Assembly (NCBI RefSeq): GCF_021603585.1
Contig: NZ_BQHI01000010.1
Location: 62,001 to 126,000, forward strand
Direction of reading: 5' to 3'
Length of the DNA stretch: 64,000 bases
Origin: Pseudomonas sputi
GTDB lineage: Bacteria > Pseudomonadota > Gammaproteobacteria > Pseudomonadales > Pseudomonadaceae
Part shown: positions 44,070-53,434 of the stretch, one piece after another
How positions within the stretch are numbered: position 1 is the first letter of the stretch
Layout of the letters: each line of letters opens with the position of its first letter
The notes under the pieces: generated by a model
Told to the model about the DNA's origin: nothing
Database searches by the model: none
Seen by the model: only the letters and a program-made list of their open reading frames with translations
Position numbers and translations under genes: made by a program

Positions 44070-45145
44070 GGCCGCACCGCCCCGAGTACGCGCTTGAGCA
44101 ATTCGTTGTGGCGATAGCGGCCGTCGCGGTCATCGGCGTAGCGCACGATCACCAGTTTTTCGCTCGGGATCACGTACAGCGCCTGGCCCCAGTGACCGAG
44201 GGCGGCGAAGGTGTCGGGCGGTGCGTCAGGCCATGGCGAGGGTGCGCCGTCTGCCGGGCGATTGAGCCACCAGTGGCCGCCGGGCACGGCTTCGTCCTGG
44301 CGGGCCTTGTAGCCAGCGAAGGGTTGGCGGTTGAAGACGACCCAATCCTTGGGCAGCAATTGCCGGTCGTTCCAGCGTCCGTCCCGCTCCATCAGCAGGC
44401 CGATTCGCGCCAGATCCCGGGCGCTCATATAAGCGTAAGAAGACGCGACGAAAGTGCCTGTGGCGTCGGTTTCCCAGGTGGCATGGCGGATGCCCAAGGG
44501 ATCGAAAAGCGCTGCCCACGGATAGTCCGGATAACGTTGCGGGCCGACGATGGTTTTCAGCGCCGCCGCCAACAGATTGCTGTCGCCGCTGGAATAGCGG
44601 AACGCCTGGCCCGCTGGCGCGTAACTGTCGTGATCGGCGGTGAATGCAGCCATGTCGCGGTGACCACGGGTGTAGAGCATCGCCACCACTGAGGATTTCA
44701 GCGGGGCGTATTCGTAGTCTTCCTGCCAGTCGATGCCCGAGGCCCAGTGCAGCAGATCCTTGATCGTGATGGCCGGGTGTTTTTCCAGCGTCGGGTAATA
44801 TTTCGCGGCCGGGTCATCGAGCTTGAACAGGCCTTCGCTGTACGCCACGCCGAGCACCGTGGCCATGAGGCTTTTGCTGATCGACCAGGTCAGGTGCGGC
44901 GTGTCGGCGGTGGTCGCGCCGGCGTAGCGTTCGTAGATGACCTGACCGTCACGGATCACCAGCAAGGCGTCGGTGCGGATGCCTTTGCGGGTGCTGTCAT
45001 CGCGGGCCGGGAAGGCATAGGCCGCCAGTGCCTCGACGGCGGGACCGGTGATTTTCACGCCGGTCGGCCATTGCTCGCCCGGCCATTGTCCGGCCTGAAC
45101 CGTGAAGCTGAGCAGCAGCAGAAACAGGGACAGGCCTTTGCACAT
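44066..45145 (-). CDS. serine hydrolase, class C beta-lactamase fold
   Basis: A 359-residue exported protein (signal peptide to about residue 18). The SxxK motif is Ser88-Ile-Ser-Lys91 (WSISKSLM), the second motif is Tyr184-Ser-Ser186, and GHWGQ near 315 replaces the KTG box. This is the pattern of DD-peptidase/esterase-like family members rather than a true resistance beta-lactamase. Its stop overlaps the start of the 100-residue partner gene. Confidence 0.88.
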   Translation of the reverse strand: MCKGLSLFLLLLSFTVQAGQWPGEQWPTGVKITGPAVEALAAYAFPARDDSTRKGIRTDALLVIRDGQVIYERYAGATTADTPHLTWSISKSLMATVLGVAYSEGLFKLDDPAAKYYPTLEKHPAITIKDLLHWASGIDWQEDYEYAPLKSSVVAMLYTRGHRDMAAFTADHDSYAPAGQAFRYSSGDSNLLAAALKTIVGPQRYPDYPWAALFDPLGIRHATWETDATGTFVASSYAYMSARDLARIGLLMERDGRWNDRQLLPKDWVVFNRQPFAGYKARQDEAVPGGHWWLNRPADGAPSPWPDAPPDTFAALGHWGQALYVIPSEKLVIVRYADDRDGRYRHNELLKRVLGAVRP

Positions 45146-45176
45146 GGTGAGGGCTCTGGGGATGAACCTGACAAGA

Positions 45177-46082
45177 CTAGCCGGGGTTCATGACAGATGT
45201 GTTTTGGCTAGCCGCCAAGGCCTTGGCCAGTCGTTTGGCCCGCGCACCCGCCGCCAGTTGCATGACCGACTGATCGCGCTGCCACATCGTCGCCCACTCA
45301 GGATTGCCATCACGCAAGGCCTGATCGACTTCCGCTTTGAGCCCGTCGAACTGCGCAAACAATCCGCCGAGCAACACATGCCCGGCAGGATTGTTCGGCG
45401 GCTGGCGACTGACTTCCGCACAACCGGCCAACAGCGCCAGCAAGCTCAATTGCAGCGGCTGCGGCCAGCCGCTGTCCTGACCGATGCCGTACAGCCATGC
45501 AGTCATTGCGCTCAACACGTAAACGTCTTCAAGGGTGCGGAACGGTTTGACGTAGGCATCCCAACCATCCCCGGCGAGCAGCTCACACAACGCATCATCA
45601 AGATGCAGCCGGCCATGACTGATGTCCGGCATCAGCGGCAGCGCCGGGAGTTTTTCCACCCGCACGCCGGGTTCGCCGGGATACACCACCGCCAGGCTCA
45701 GGCGCGGTGATTCGCCGGGTTGTTCACTGCGCGCGGCGATCAGCAGCCAGTCCGCCGCATCGCCGGCGGTGACGAAATCCTTTTGCCCGGTGAGGCGCAG
45801 ATCCGTAAGCCGGGTCTGCATGTCCGCCGGGCGCAGGCTGCGCTGCTCGGTCGCACACAGCGCGCCGAGGCTCGGCGGCGCGCTCGGCCAGAGCATGCGC
45901 AGCGCCGCCTGATACCCCACCAGAAACGCCAGCCCCGGCGTCGCCATCCGCCGCCCGCCGGCCACCGCCAGTTCGAACGGCGTGACGCTGCCCAGTGGAT
46001 GCAGCAACGTGGCGAACCCCTCCGCCAGGTCGGCAGCGGCGGGCAGGCGTTCGCGGCATTCAAGCAGGGTCGGCCAGGTCAT
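45177..46082 (-). CDS. acyl-CoA dehydrogenase-like protein (short)
   Basis: A 301-residue protein resembling the N-terminal and middle domains of acyl-CoA dehydrogenases (LTDLRLTGQKDFVTAGDAADWLLIAAR in part). It is shorter than the usual 380 residues, and I cannot see a convincing catalytic glutamate or full FAD site. ATG 46082 follows GAGGAG by 9 bases; the frame is open to 46124. It is divergent from the ornithine-lipid genes and might relate to acyl metabolism there, but this is not shown. Confidence 0.65.
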   Translation of the reverse strand: MTWPTLLECRERLPAAADLAEGFATLLHPLGSVTPFELAVAGGRRMATPGLAFLVGYQAALRMLWPSAPPSLGALCATEQRSLRPADMQTRLTDLRLTGQKDFVTAGDAADWLLIAARSEQPGESPRLSLAVVYPGEPGVRVEKLPALPLMPDISHGRLHLDDALCELLAGDGWDAYVKPFRTLEDVYVLSAMTAWLYGIGQDSGWPQPLQLSLLALLAGCAEVSRQPPNNPAGHVLLGGLFAQFDGLKAEVDQALRDGNPEWATMWQRDQSVMQLAAGARAKRLAKALAASQNTSVMNPG

Positions 46083-46235
46083 CAGAGGCTCCTCGTGGGC
46101 TGTCATATAAGCATCACCAAACATTCATGGCGATGACACCGGGGCTACATAGCCTGACTTTGCACAACACGGCTGCATAAAGAAAGTCGATCGGCTGCAA
46201 CCCATGACGGGTTCAAGGCCCGTACGGAGATTCAC

Positions 46236-46991
46236 ATGACTCAGATCGCCCGCATCAGCGACACCGGCAATGAACGCCGCCTGCAAGCCGAACGCCTGAT
46301 CGGCGCCGAGGCCCTGCAGCAAGCCCAGGCCTTGCGCTTCAACGTGTTCAGCGGCGAGTTCAACGCCAAGCTGAACGGCGCGGAGCTGGGCCTGGACATG
46401 GATGACTATGATGTTCACTGCAGCCACATCGGCGTGCGTGACCTGAACACCGGTCGTCTGGTGGCGACCACTCGTCTGCTCGATCACACCGCCGCCAGCA
46501 GCCTGGGCAAGTTCTACAGCGAAGAAGAATTCAGCCTGCATGGCCTCGCGCATCTGCAAGGCCCGATCCTGGAAATCGGCCGCACCTGCGTCGACCCGGC
46601 CTACCGCAATGGCGGCACCATCGCCGTGCTCTGGGGCGAACTGGCCGAAGTCCTGAACCAGGGCGGCTACAGCTACCTGATGGGCTGCGCGAGCATCCCG
46701 ATGCAGGATGGCGGCGTACAGGCCCACGCGATCATGCAGCGCCTGCGCGAACGCTATCTGTGCACCGAACACCTGCGCGCCGAGCCGAAGAATCCGCTGC
46801 CGAGCCTCGACATTCCGTCGAACGTGATCGCCGAAATGCCACCGCTGCTCAAGGCCTACATGCGCCTGGGCGCGAAGATCTGCGGCGAGCCGTGCTGGGA
46901 CGAAGACTTCCAGGTCGCCGACGTGTTCATCCTGCTCAAGCGCGAAGAACTCTGCCCGCGCTACGCCAAGCACTTCAAGGCGGCCGTGTGA
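46236..46991 (+). CDS. olsB: OlsB, L-ornithine N-alpha-acyltransferase
   Basis: Transfers a 3-hydroxyacyl group from ACP to ornithine, giving lyso-ornithine lipid. The 251-residue GNAT-fold protein shows the family blocks [38 protein letters not shown] and [13 protein letters not shown] precedes the ATG. olsA follows with a 1-base TGATG overlap, so the pair forms a membrane-lipid operon used under phosphate limitation in many bacteria. Confidence 0.92.
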   Translation: MTQIARISDTGNERRLQAERLIGAEALQQAQALRFNVFSGEFNAKLNGAELGLDMDDYDVHCSHIGVRDLNTGRLVATTRLLDHTAASSLGKFYSEEEFSLHGLAHLQGPILEIGRTCVDPAYRNGGTIAVLWGELAEVLNQGGYSYLMGCASIPMQDGGVQAHAIMQRLRERYLCTEHLRAEPKNPLPSLDIPSNVIAEMPPLLKAYMRLGAKICGEPCWDEDFQVADVFILLKREELCPRYAKHFKAAV

Positions 46992-47785
46992 TGAGCCGGC
47001 TGCGGGTGTACGCGCGGATCGCGCGAGTGCTGCTGGTGGTGACGCTGGGCCTGAGCATGGCCGGTGTCTTCGGGGTTTTCGAGCGCCTGGGACTGGCCCA
47101 TTCGATGGTGCGCCGGCAGCGCTGGTCGCGGTTCTTCATGGCGCGCCTGAGCAATGCCCTGCCCTTTCGCGTGACCGTTCACGGTGAGCTGCCGAAACAG
47201 CCGATGCTGTGGGTCAGCAACCATGTGTCGTGGACCGACATTCCGCTGCTGGGCATGCTGGCGCCGTTGTCGTTTCTGTCCAAGGCTGAAGTGCGCACCT
47301 GGCCGGTGGCCGGCTGGCTGGCGGCGAAGGCCGGCAGTCTGTTCATCCGTCGCGGTTCGGGCGACAGCCAGTTGATCCGCAAACAGATGACCCGTCACCT
47401 GCAAACCGATCATCCGCTGCTGATGTTCCCGGAAGGCACCACCACCGATGGCCGTTCGCTGCGTACCTTTCATGGTCGCCTGCTGTCGGCGGCAATCGAT
47501 TCCGAGGTGAAGCTGCAACCGGTGGCGATCCGTTATCTGCGCGAGGGCAAGATCGATTCGCTGGCGCCATTCATTGGTGACGATGATCTGCTGTCGCACC
47601 TGATGCGCCTGTTCAGCAACGACTGCGGCGATGTCGAAATCCATCTGCTCAAGCCGATTGCCTGCCTGGGCCGGGAACGCGCTGCATTAGCGTTCGAGGC
47701 GCAGCAGGCGGTGCAGAAAGCCTTGTTCGGCGATGTGCTCAAACCGGTCGAAGCGCAACACGCCCGCGATCTGATCGCGGCCTGA
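46991..47785 (+). CDS. olsA: OlsA, lyso-ornithine lipid O-acyltransferase
   Basis: Adds the second acyl chain to lyso-ornithine lipid. In the 264-residue PlsC-type enzyme, an N-terminal membrane helix (about 10-30) is followed by the HX4D motif His78-Asp83 (NHVSWTD) and FPEGTTTDG (about 149-157). It starts inside the olsB stop codon. Confidence 0.9.
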   Translation: MSRLRVYARIARVLLVVTLGLSMAGVFGVFERLGLAHSMVRRQRWSRFFMARLSNALPFRVTVHGELPKQPMLWVSNHVSWTDIPLLGMLAPLSFLSKAEVRTWPVAGWLAAKAGSLFIRRGSGDSQLIRKQMTRHLQTDHPLLMFPEGTTTDGRSLRTFHGRLLSAAIDSEVKLQPVAIRYLREGKIDSLAPFIGDDDLLSHLMRLFSNDCGDVEIHLLKPIACLGRERAALAFEAQQAVQKALFGDVLKPVEAQHARDLIAA

Positions 47786-47799
47786 TCGACGGCGTCTGC

Positions 47800-48372
47800 C
47801 TACAGCTGCCGGCCGGCAAAGTCCTGCAGCTGTGGGTAGAACAAACGAAAGTCCTCGCTCAACGGCTCATACAACCGGCGCAATTCCTCCATCGCCCCCG
47901 CCAATTCTTCCGGCCGAGTCAGGCGCCGGGAGATCCCGCGCAACACCTGCTCCAGCACTTCGAATTGCTGATACGAGCCCAACCAGTCATTGGCCACCAT
48001 GTGCGGGGCGATCGTTGCCAGGCGCTCGGGCAATTGCCGCTCGCTGGACAGCACGCGATAAACGTCGGTGGTGAATTGGCCCAGCGGTCGGTCGGCGTAC
48101 AGCGTCCAGTCACGGGCCAGACAATGGTCGAAAAACACGTCGAGGACGATGCCCGCGTAACGGCGGCGGGTCGTGGAGAACCGCGCCAGCGAGGCATCCA
48201 CCAGCGGATGGCGATCGGTGAACACGTCGATTTGCCGATGCAGGGCAATCGCCGCTTCGATCTCCGGATCGAACTGCCCTTGCAGCCGCCCTTTGACGAA
48301 ATCGCCATACAGACTGCCGAGCAGTTGACCGGGGCGCTGTCCACCCAGGTGTAAATGTGCGAGATAGTTCAT
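47800..48372 (-). CDS. acpH: acyl carrier protein phosphodiesterase AcpH
   Basis: Removes 4'-phosphopantetheine from ACP. 190 residues with the family start MNYLAHLHL, then GSLYGDFVKGRL, IALHRQIDVFTDRHP and VLDVFFDHCLARDW, whose His/Asp residues would bind the metal. Convergent with olsA. Confidence 0.9.
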   Translation of the reverse strand: MNYLAHLHLGGQRPGQLLGSLYGDFVKGRLQGQFDPEIEAAIALHRQIDVFTDRHPLVDASLARFSTTRRRYAGIVLDVFFDHCLARDWTLYADRPLGQFTTDVYRVLSSERQLPERLATIAPHMVANDWLGSYQQFEVLEQVLRGISRRLTRPEELAGAMEELRRLYEPLSEDFRLFYPQLQDFAGRQL

Positions 48373-48414
48373 GGGCGCAGCTTAGCACCGCGCCCGCGTT
48401 TGTTTACACCTCAC

Positions 48415-48514
48415 ATATCGTTATAACCCGATATACCGATTTATGCGGTCGTCAGATCAAATTCATATTGGTGTATCGCGAAGTACCGATATAAAGTTCG
48501 CCTCATCGCGATAT
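48415..48514. promoter_or_regulatory. repeated ATATCG-N8-CGATAT operators upstream of the arsR gene
   Basis: Two inverted repeats with identical N8 spacing: ATATCG-N8-CGATAT (48415-48434) and GTATCG-N8-CGATAT (48473-48492), plus a further CGATAT half-site at 48509-48514. They are the likely binding sites of the ArsR regulator at 48544. Confidence 0.65.
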
Positions 48515-48543
48515 AGCGCTACACACATCACGAGCACCCAGCC

Positions 48544-48846
48544 ATGAACATTGACCTCGACGAAATAATAAAAGCCCTGGCACATCCAGTACGGCGAGAC
48601 ATCCTCAACTGGCTGAAAGACCCGAAGGCCCAGTTTCCGGAACAAATCCACAACCACGAATACGGCATCTGCGCCGGGCAGATCGATCAACGCTGCGGCC
48701 TGTCGCAATCAACCGTTTCCGCCCACCTGGCCACCCTGCAACGGGCCGGGCTGATCAGCAGCCAGAAGGCCGGCCAGTGGCACTTTTTCAAACGCAACGA
48801 GGACGTGATCCAGGCGTTCCTCAGCACCCTCAGCAAAGAGCTCTGA
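48544..48846 (+). CDS. ArsR family repressor
   Basis: A 100-residue winged-helix protein (ALAHPVRRDILNWLKDP; LSQSTVSAHLATLQRAGLI). A single Cys in GICAGQIDQRCG is accompanied by a second, so redox or electrophile sensing is possible rather than arsenic binding. It heads an operon with an MFS exporter and an ene-reductase, which suits a reactive-electrophile response. Confidence 0.88.
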   Translation: MNIDLDEIIKALAHPVRRDILNWLKDPKAQFPEQIHNHEYGICAGQIDQRCGLSQSTVSAHLATLQRAGLISSQKAGQWHFFKRNEDVIQAFLSTLSKEL

Positions 48847-48879
48847 CCCTTAACGTCAGCCAGCCAAAAGGACCAGACA

Positions 48880-50043
48880 ATGCCCCTCTCGCTTCTCATA
48901 CTCGCCTTGAGCGCCTTCGCCATCGGCACCACCGAGTTCGTCATCATGGGCCTGCTGCCCAATGTCGCGGCTGACCTCGGTGTGTCGATCCCTGGTGCTG
49001 GCTGGCTGGTGACCGGCTACGCCCTGGGCGTGGCGATTGGTGCACCGTTCATGGCAATGGCCACTGCAAAATTGCCGCGCAAAGCTGCACTGGTAACGCT
49101 GATGGGCATCTTCATTATCGGCAACCTGCTCTGCGCCATCGCCACTGATTACAACGTGCTGATGTTCGCCCGAGTGGTTACCGCCCTCTGCCACGGTGCG
49201 TTCTTCGGCATCGGTTCGGTGGTCGCGGCGAATCTGGTGGCGCCAAACAAACGCGCCTCGGCCGTGGCCCTGATGTTCACCGGCCTGACCCTGGCCAACG
49301 TGCTCGGCGTGCCGCTGGGCACCGCCCTCGGTCAGGAAGCCGGCTGGCGCTCGACCTTCTGGGCCGTGACCGTGATCGGTGTGATTGCACTGATCGGCCT
49401 GATCCGCTTCCTGCCGGCCAAGCGTGACGAAGAAAAGCTCGACATGCGCGCCGAACTGGCCGCGCTCAAGGGCGCCGGCATCTGGCTGTCGCTGAGCATG
49501 ACCGCGCTGTTCGCCGCCTCGGTGTTCACCCTCTTCACTTACGTCGCACCGCTGCTGGGCGATGTCACCGGTGTCTCGCCCCGTGGCGTGACCTGGACCC
49601 TGATGCTCATCGGCCTGGGGCTGACCGTCGGCAACATCATTGGCGGCAAACTGGCCGACAAGGGCCTGGCCGCGACGCTGATCGGCGTGTTCATCGCGAT
49701 GGCCGTGACCTCCACTGTCCTGACCTGGACCAGCATCGCGCTGATCCCCACCGAAATCACCCTGTTCCTCTGGGCCACCGCGTGTTTCGCCGCCGTGCCG
49801 GCCCTGCAAGTGAACGTTGTGACCTACGGCCAGGCCGCACCGAACCTGGTGTCGACCCTGAACATCGGCGCCTTCAACGTCGGCAACGCCCTCGGCGCCT
49901 GGGTCGGCGGCAGCGTCATCGCCCACGGCTACGGCCTGACCAGCGTGCCTCTCGCCGCTGCGGCACTCGCGGTCCTGGCCCTGCTGGTGACCCTGATCAC
50001 ATTCCGCCAGAACGGCAATCCCGAACTGGCCACCGCTAACTGA
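48880..50043 (+). CDS. MFS exporter, AraJ/YdhP type
   Basis: A 387-residue, 12-helix DHA1-type permease. FAIGTTEFVIMGLLPNVA at the N-terminus is typical of the AraJ/YdhP group of sugar or drug exporters. It sits between arsR and xenB genes and is probably co-regulated with both. Confidence 0.88.
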   Translation: MPLSLLILALSAFAIGTTEFVIMGLLPNVAADLGVSIPGAGWLVTGYALGVAIGAPFMAMATAKLPRKAALVTLMGIFIIGNLLCAIATDYNVLMFARVVTALCHGAFFGIGSVVAANLVAPNKRASAVALMFTGLTLANVLGVPLGTALGQEAGWRSTFWAVTVIGVIALIGLIRFLPAKRDEEKLDMRAELAALKGAGIWLSLSMTALFAASVFTLFTYVAPLLGDVTGVSPRGVTWTLMLIGLGLTVGNIIGGKLADKGLAATLIGVFIAMAVTSTVLTWTSIALIPTEITLFLWATACFAAVPALQVNVVTYGQAAPNLVSTLNIGAFNVGNALGAWVGGSVIAHGYGLTSVPLAAAALAVLALLVTLITFRQNGNPELATAN

Positions 50044-50075
50044 TTCACTCACTTACCTCACGAGGGTTGTATCTC

Positions 50076-51125
50076 ATGGCAACAATTTTCGATCCGATCA
50101 AACTGGGCGACCTTGAGCTGTCCAACCGCATCATCATGGCGCCGCTGACCCGCTGCCGCGCCGACGAGGGCCGCGTGCCGAACGCACTGATGGCCGAGTA
50201 CTACGTACAACGCGCCTCGGCCGGCCTGATCCTCAGCGAAGCCACGTCGGTCACCCCGATGGGCGTCGGCTACCCGGACACGCCGGGTATCTGGTCCAAC
50301 GACCAGGTGCGCGGCTGGACCAACGTGACCAAGGCCGTTCACGCCGCCGGCGGCAAGATCGTCCTGCAACTGTGGCACGTCGGCCGGATCTCCCACCCGT
50401 CGTACCTGAACGGCGAAACACCGGTTGCACCGAGCGCCATCCAGCCTAAAGGCCATGTCAGTCTGGTTCGCCCGCTGGCCGATTATCCAACCCCGCGTGC
50501 CCTGGAAACCGCTGAAATCGCCGACATCGTCGACGCCTACCGCGTCGGTGCAGAAAACGCCAAGGCCGCCGGTTTCGACGGCGTGGAAATCCACGGCGCC
50601 AACGGCTACCTGCTCGACCAGTTCCTGCAAAGCAGCACCAACCAGCGCACCGACCACTACGGCGGCTCCCTGGAAAACCGTGCCCGCCTGCTGCTGGAAG
50701 TCACTGACGCGGCGATCGAAGTCTGGGGCGCCGGTCGTGTCGGCGTACACCTGGCACCGCGCGCCGACTCCCATGACATGGGCGACGACAACCTGGCCGA
50801 AACCTTCACCTACGTCGCTCGCGAACTGGGCAAGCGTGGCATCGCCTTCATCTGCTCCCGCGAGAAAGAAGGTGCCGACAGCCTCGGCCCACAACTGAAG
50901 GAAGCCTTCGGCGGCGCGTACATCGCCAACGAGCGCTTCACCAAGGACAGCGCCAACGCCTGGCTGGCCGAAGGCAAGGCTGACGCGGTGGCATTCGGCA
51001 TCCCGTTCATTGCCAACCCGGACCTCCCGGCCCGTTTGAAGGCCGATGCGCCGCTGAACGAACCGCACCCGGAAACCTTCTACGGCAAAGGCGCAGTCGG
51101 CTACCTCGACTACCCGACGCTATAA
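50076..51125 (+). CDS. xenB: XenB-type alkene reductase (Old Yellow Enzyme)
   Basis: An FMN-dependent NADPH ene-reductase. Its 349-residue sequence is recognisably very close to XenB of P. fluorescens, which reduces nitroesters, nitroaromatics and activated alkenes. Key blocks are MAPLTRCRA (FMN), QLWHVGRISHP, VEIHGANGYLLDQFL (substrate His/Asn) and GVHLAPRAD. ATG 50076 is preferred to the in-frame start at 50067. Third gene of the ArsR operon. Confidence 0.93.
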   Translation: MATIFDPIKLGDLELSNRIIMAPLTRCRADEGRVPNALMAEYYVQRASAGLILSEATSVTPMGVGYPDTPGIWSNDQVRGWTNVTKAVHAAGGKIVLQLWHVGRISHPSYLNGETPVAPSAIQPKGHVSLVRPLADYPTPRALETAEIADIVDAYRVGAENAKAAGFDGVEIHGANGYLLDQFLQSSTNQRTDHYGGSLENRARLLLEVTDAAIEVWGAGRVGVHLAPRADSHDMGDDNLAETFTYVARELGKRGIAFICSREKEGADSLGPQLKEAFGGAYIANERFTKDSANAWLAEGKADAVAFGIPFIANPDLPARLKADAPLNEPHPETFYGKGAVGYLDYPTL

Positions 51126-51146
51126 GCCACACCGCAGAAACACAAA

Positions 51147-51178
51147 AGCCCCCGACTCGCGAGAGTCGGGGGCTTTTT
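51147..51178 (+). terminator. rho-independent terminator of the arsR-MFS-xenB operon
   Basis: 12-bp stem AGCCCCCGACTC/GAGTCGGGGGCT, loop GCGA, then a T run. Confidence 0.95.
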
Positions 51179-51374
51179 ATTGGTCGCCGGTGGCTGAACC
51201 GTTCACATTCGTTCACAGGCTCGACACAAAATCCCTACAAAATACGTAGCTCGCTACATATCAACCCGCGCCGCAGCGGTATATAAAAGCATCCCATTGC
51301 AGCGGGGGCGAATGAACAGGGATCTTCACCCTCCTCCGTCATTGACACAAACTGATCCAATAACCCATTTTGTT

Positions 51375-52007
51375 TCATTTGCGCAGGCTGGGGCTCCAGC
51401 GCAGCATGTCCAGCCCGGTATCGACCCAACGCTCCGCCTCGGCGTACAGATCGAAGCTGTCCGGCGCCAGGAGCCATCCATAAAGAAGGCCGTCGATATA
51501 GGCGTGAATGCTGATGGCTGCCCGGGCGGTGTCGAGGTCCGCCGGCAACTGCCCACGATTGACCGCGTTACCCAATGTCAGCGCGATCCGCACATTGCAA
51601 TCGAGGCTGGCGGTCCGGCGCTGCTGGCGCAGATCGCACATTTCATCGGTGAACTCGCACTTATGAAACAGAATTTCGTTGATACGCCGGGTCTTCGGGT
51701 CCAGCGCAACCTGATGAAACAAATGAATCAGCAATTGGCGCATGCAACCCAGCGGATCGGGTTCGTCCTCGCTTTCGCTGGCCTTGGCCAGTTCGTCCAG
51801 CGGCTCATGCAGGGTATCGAGCATGGCTTGCAACAGATCGGCCTTGTTGCTGAAGTGCCAGTAGATGGCACCGCGCGTCACTCCGGCCAGGGTCGCAATG
51901 TCCGACAGCGTCGTGCGGGCCACGCCCCGCTCATAGAAGGCTTTCTCGGCCGCTTCGAGAATCTGGTTGCGCGTTTCCTGAGCTTCCTCTTTGGTACGAC
52001 GGACCAT
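51375..52007 (-). CDS. emhR: TetR family repressor EmhR/TtgR
   Basis: 210 residues: N-terminal TetR HTH (about 10-60, [19 protein letters not shown]) and a ligand-binding domain. Full-length similarity to TtgR/EmhR starts with [13 protein letters not shown]. It represses the divergent emhABC operon, and antibiotics or aromatics relieve it in known members. Confidence 0.92.
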   Translation of the reverse strand: MVRRTKEEAQETRNQILEAAEKAFYERGVARTTLSDIATLAGVTRGAIYWHFSNKADLLQAMLDTLHEPLDELAKASESEDEPDPLGCMRQLLIHLFHQVALDPKTRRINEILFHKCEFTDEMCDLRQQRRTASLDCNVRIALTLGNAVNRGQLPADLDTARAAISIHAYIDGLLYGWLLAPDSFDLYAEAERWVDTGLDMLRWSPSLRK

Positions 52008-52154
52008 GGCAGTAAAACCTCAAACAGGATGTTTCAGGGATGGCTGAATATCCGCTGAATAAAAAAGGGTTGATCTCTCGCGGATCGGCTCCCCGGCCTA
52101 CAATTTCAGACCTTGCGACGATTTTTGTAACAGGGTGGATACGACGCCAAGGTG

Positions 52155-52184
52155 TTTACAAACAACCATGAACGTAAGTATATT
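52155..52184. promoter_or_regulatory. EmhR/TtgR operator and emhA promoter
   Basis: This stretch holds a TTTACA -35 (52155-52160) and TATATT -10 (52179-52184) spaced 18 bases, within the sequence that I recognise as the TtgR operator (AACAACCATGAACGTAAGTA). Repressor binding would cover the promoter. It lies 90 bases before emhA. Confidence 0.75.
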
Positions 52185-52273
52185 CCTTAGCAAGCTACTT
52201 ATCCACCCGATAACCCTTTTTTACCCTTCCACACTTCTTGTGCGCTTTTCGCGCGCCTGACCCGAGGATCTTC

Positions 52274-53431
52274 ATGCAATTCAAGCCAGCTGTTACCGCT
52301 CTGGTCACTGCCGTCGCCCTGGCATCGCTGCTCAGCGGATGTAAAAAGGAAGAGGCGGCTCCCGCCGCACCACCTCCTCAGGTCGGCGTCGTCACCCTGC
52401 AACCACAAGCCTTTACCCTGACTTCCGAACTGCCGGGGCGCACCAGTGCGTTCCGCATTGCCGAGGTTCGTCCGCAGGTCAACGGCATCATTCTCAAGCG
52501 TCTGTTCAAGGAAGGCGGCGATGTCAAAGCCGGCCAGCAGCTGTATCAGATCGATCCGTCGGTCTATGAAGCGACCCTGAAAAGCGCCGAAGCCAACCTG
52601 CGTTCGACCAAGTCGATCTCCGACCGCTACAAGCAACTGGTCGACGAGCAGGCCGTCAGCCGTCAGGAATACGACACTGCCGTGGCCAACCGCCTGCAGT
52701 CGGAAGCGTCGTTGCAGAGCGCACAGATCAACGTGCGCTACACCAAGGTCTATGCACCGATTTCCGGCCGTATCGGCCGCTCTTCGGTGACCGAAGGCGC
52801 ACTGGTCAGCAACGGCCAGACCGACGCGATGGCCGTGATCCAGCAACTGGACCCGATCTACGTCGACGTCACCCAGTCCTCGGTCGAGTTGCTGGAACTG
52901 CGTCGCGAACTGGAAAGCGGTCGTCTGCAGAAGGCCGGCGACAACGCCGCTGCGGTCAAGCTGACCCTTGAAGACGGCAGCCAGTACAAGCTCGACGGTA
53001 AGCTGGAATTCTCCGAAGTGTCGGTTGATCAGACCACCGGTTCCGTGACCCTGCGCGCCGTGTTCCCGAACCCGGATCACACCCTGTTGCCGGGCATGTT
53101 CGTCCACGCCCAGTTGCAGGCCGGCGTGAACAGCGCTGCGATCCTCGCACCGCAGCAAGGCGTGACCCGCGACCTCAAAGGCACCCCGACCGCACTGGTC
53201 GTCGGCCCGGATAACAAGGTCGAACTGCGTCAGCTCAAGGCCAGCCGCACTGTCGGCAGCCAGTGGCTGATCGAAGACGGCCTGAAGGCCGGCGATCGTC
53301 TGATCACCGAAGGGCTGCAATTCGTCAAACCGGGTGTTGAGGTCAAACCGACCGAAGCCACCAACGTCGGCAACAAAAACCCGGCCCCCGCTCAGGCAGC
53401 TGACAAAGCCGCCGGCGGCAAAGGGGAGTAA
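52274..53431 (+). CDS. emhA: EmhA/TtgA, RND efflux periplasmic adaptor
   Basis: A membrane-fusion lipoprotein of 385 residues (lipobox LLSGC, Cys23) that links EmhB to the outer-membrane channel. It shows a lipoyl-type domain, an alpha-hairpin and a beta-barrel, in the order of MexA/AcrA. GAGGA precedes ATG 52274. First gene of the operon; emhB starts 3 bases after its stop. Confidence 0.93.
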   Translation: MQFKPAVTALVTAVALASLLSGCKKEEAAPAAPPPQVGVVTLQPQAFTLTSELPGRTSAFRIAEVRPQVNGIILKRLFKEGGDVKAGQQLYQIDPSVYEATLKSAEANLRSTKSISDRYKQLVDEQAVSRQEYDTAVANRLQSEASLQSAQINVRYTKVYAPISGRIGRSSVTEGALVSNGQTDAMAVIQQLDPIYVDVTQSSVELLELRRELESGRLQKAGDNAAAVKLTLEDGSQYKLDGKLEFSEVSVDQTTGSVTLRAVFPNPDHTLLPGMFVHAQLQAGVNSAAILAPQQGVTRDLKGTPTALVVGPDNKVELRQLKASRTVGSQWLIEDGLKAGDRLITEGLQFVKPGVEVKPTEATNVGNKNPAPAQAADKAAGGKGE

Positions 53432-53434
53432 TCC

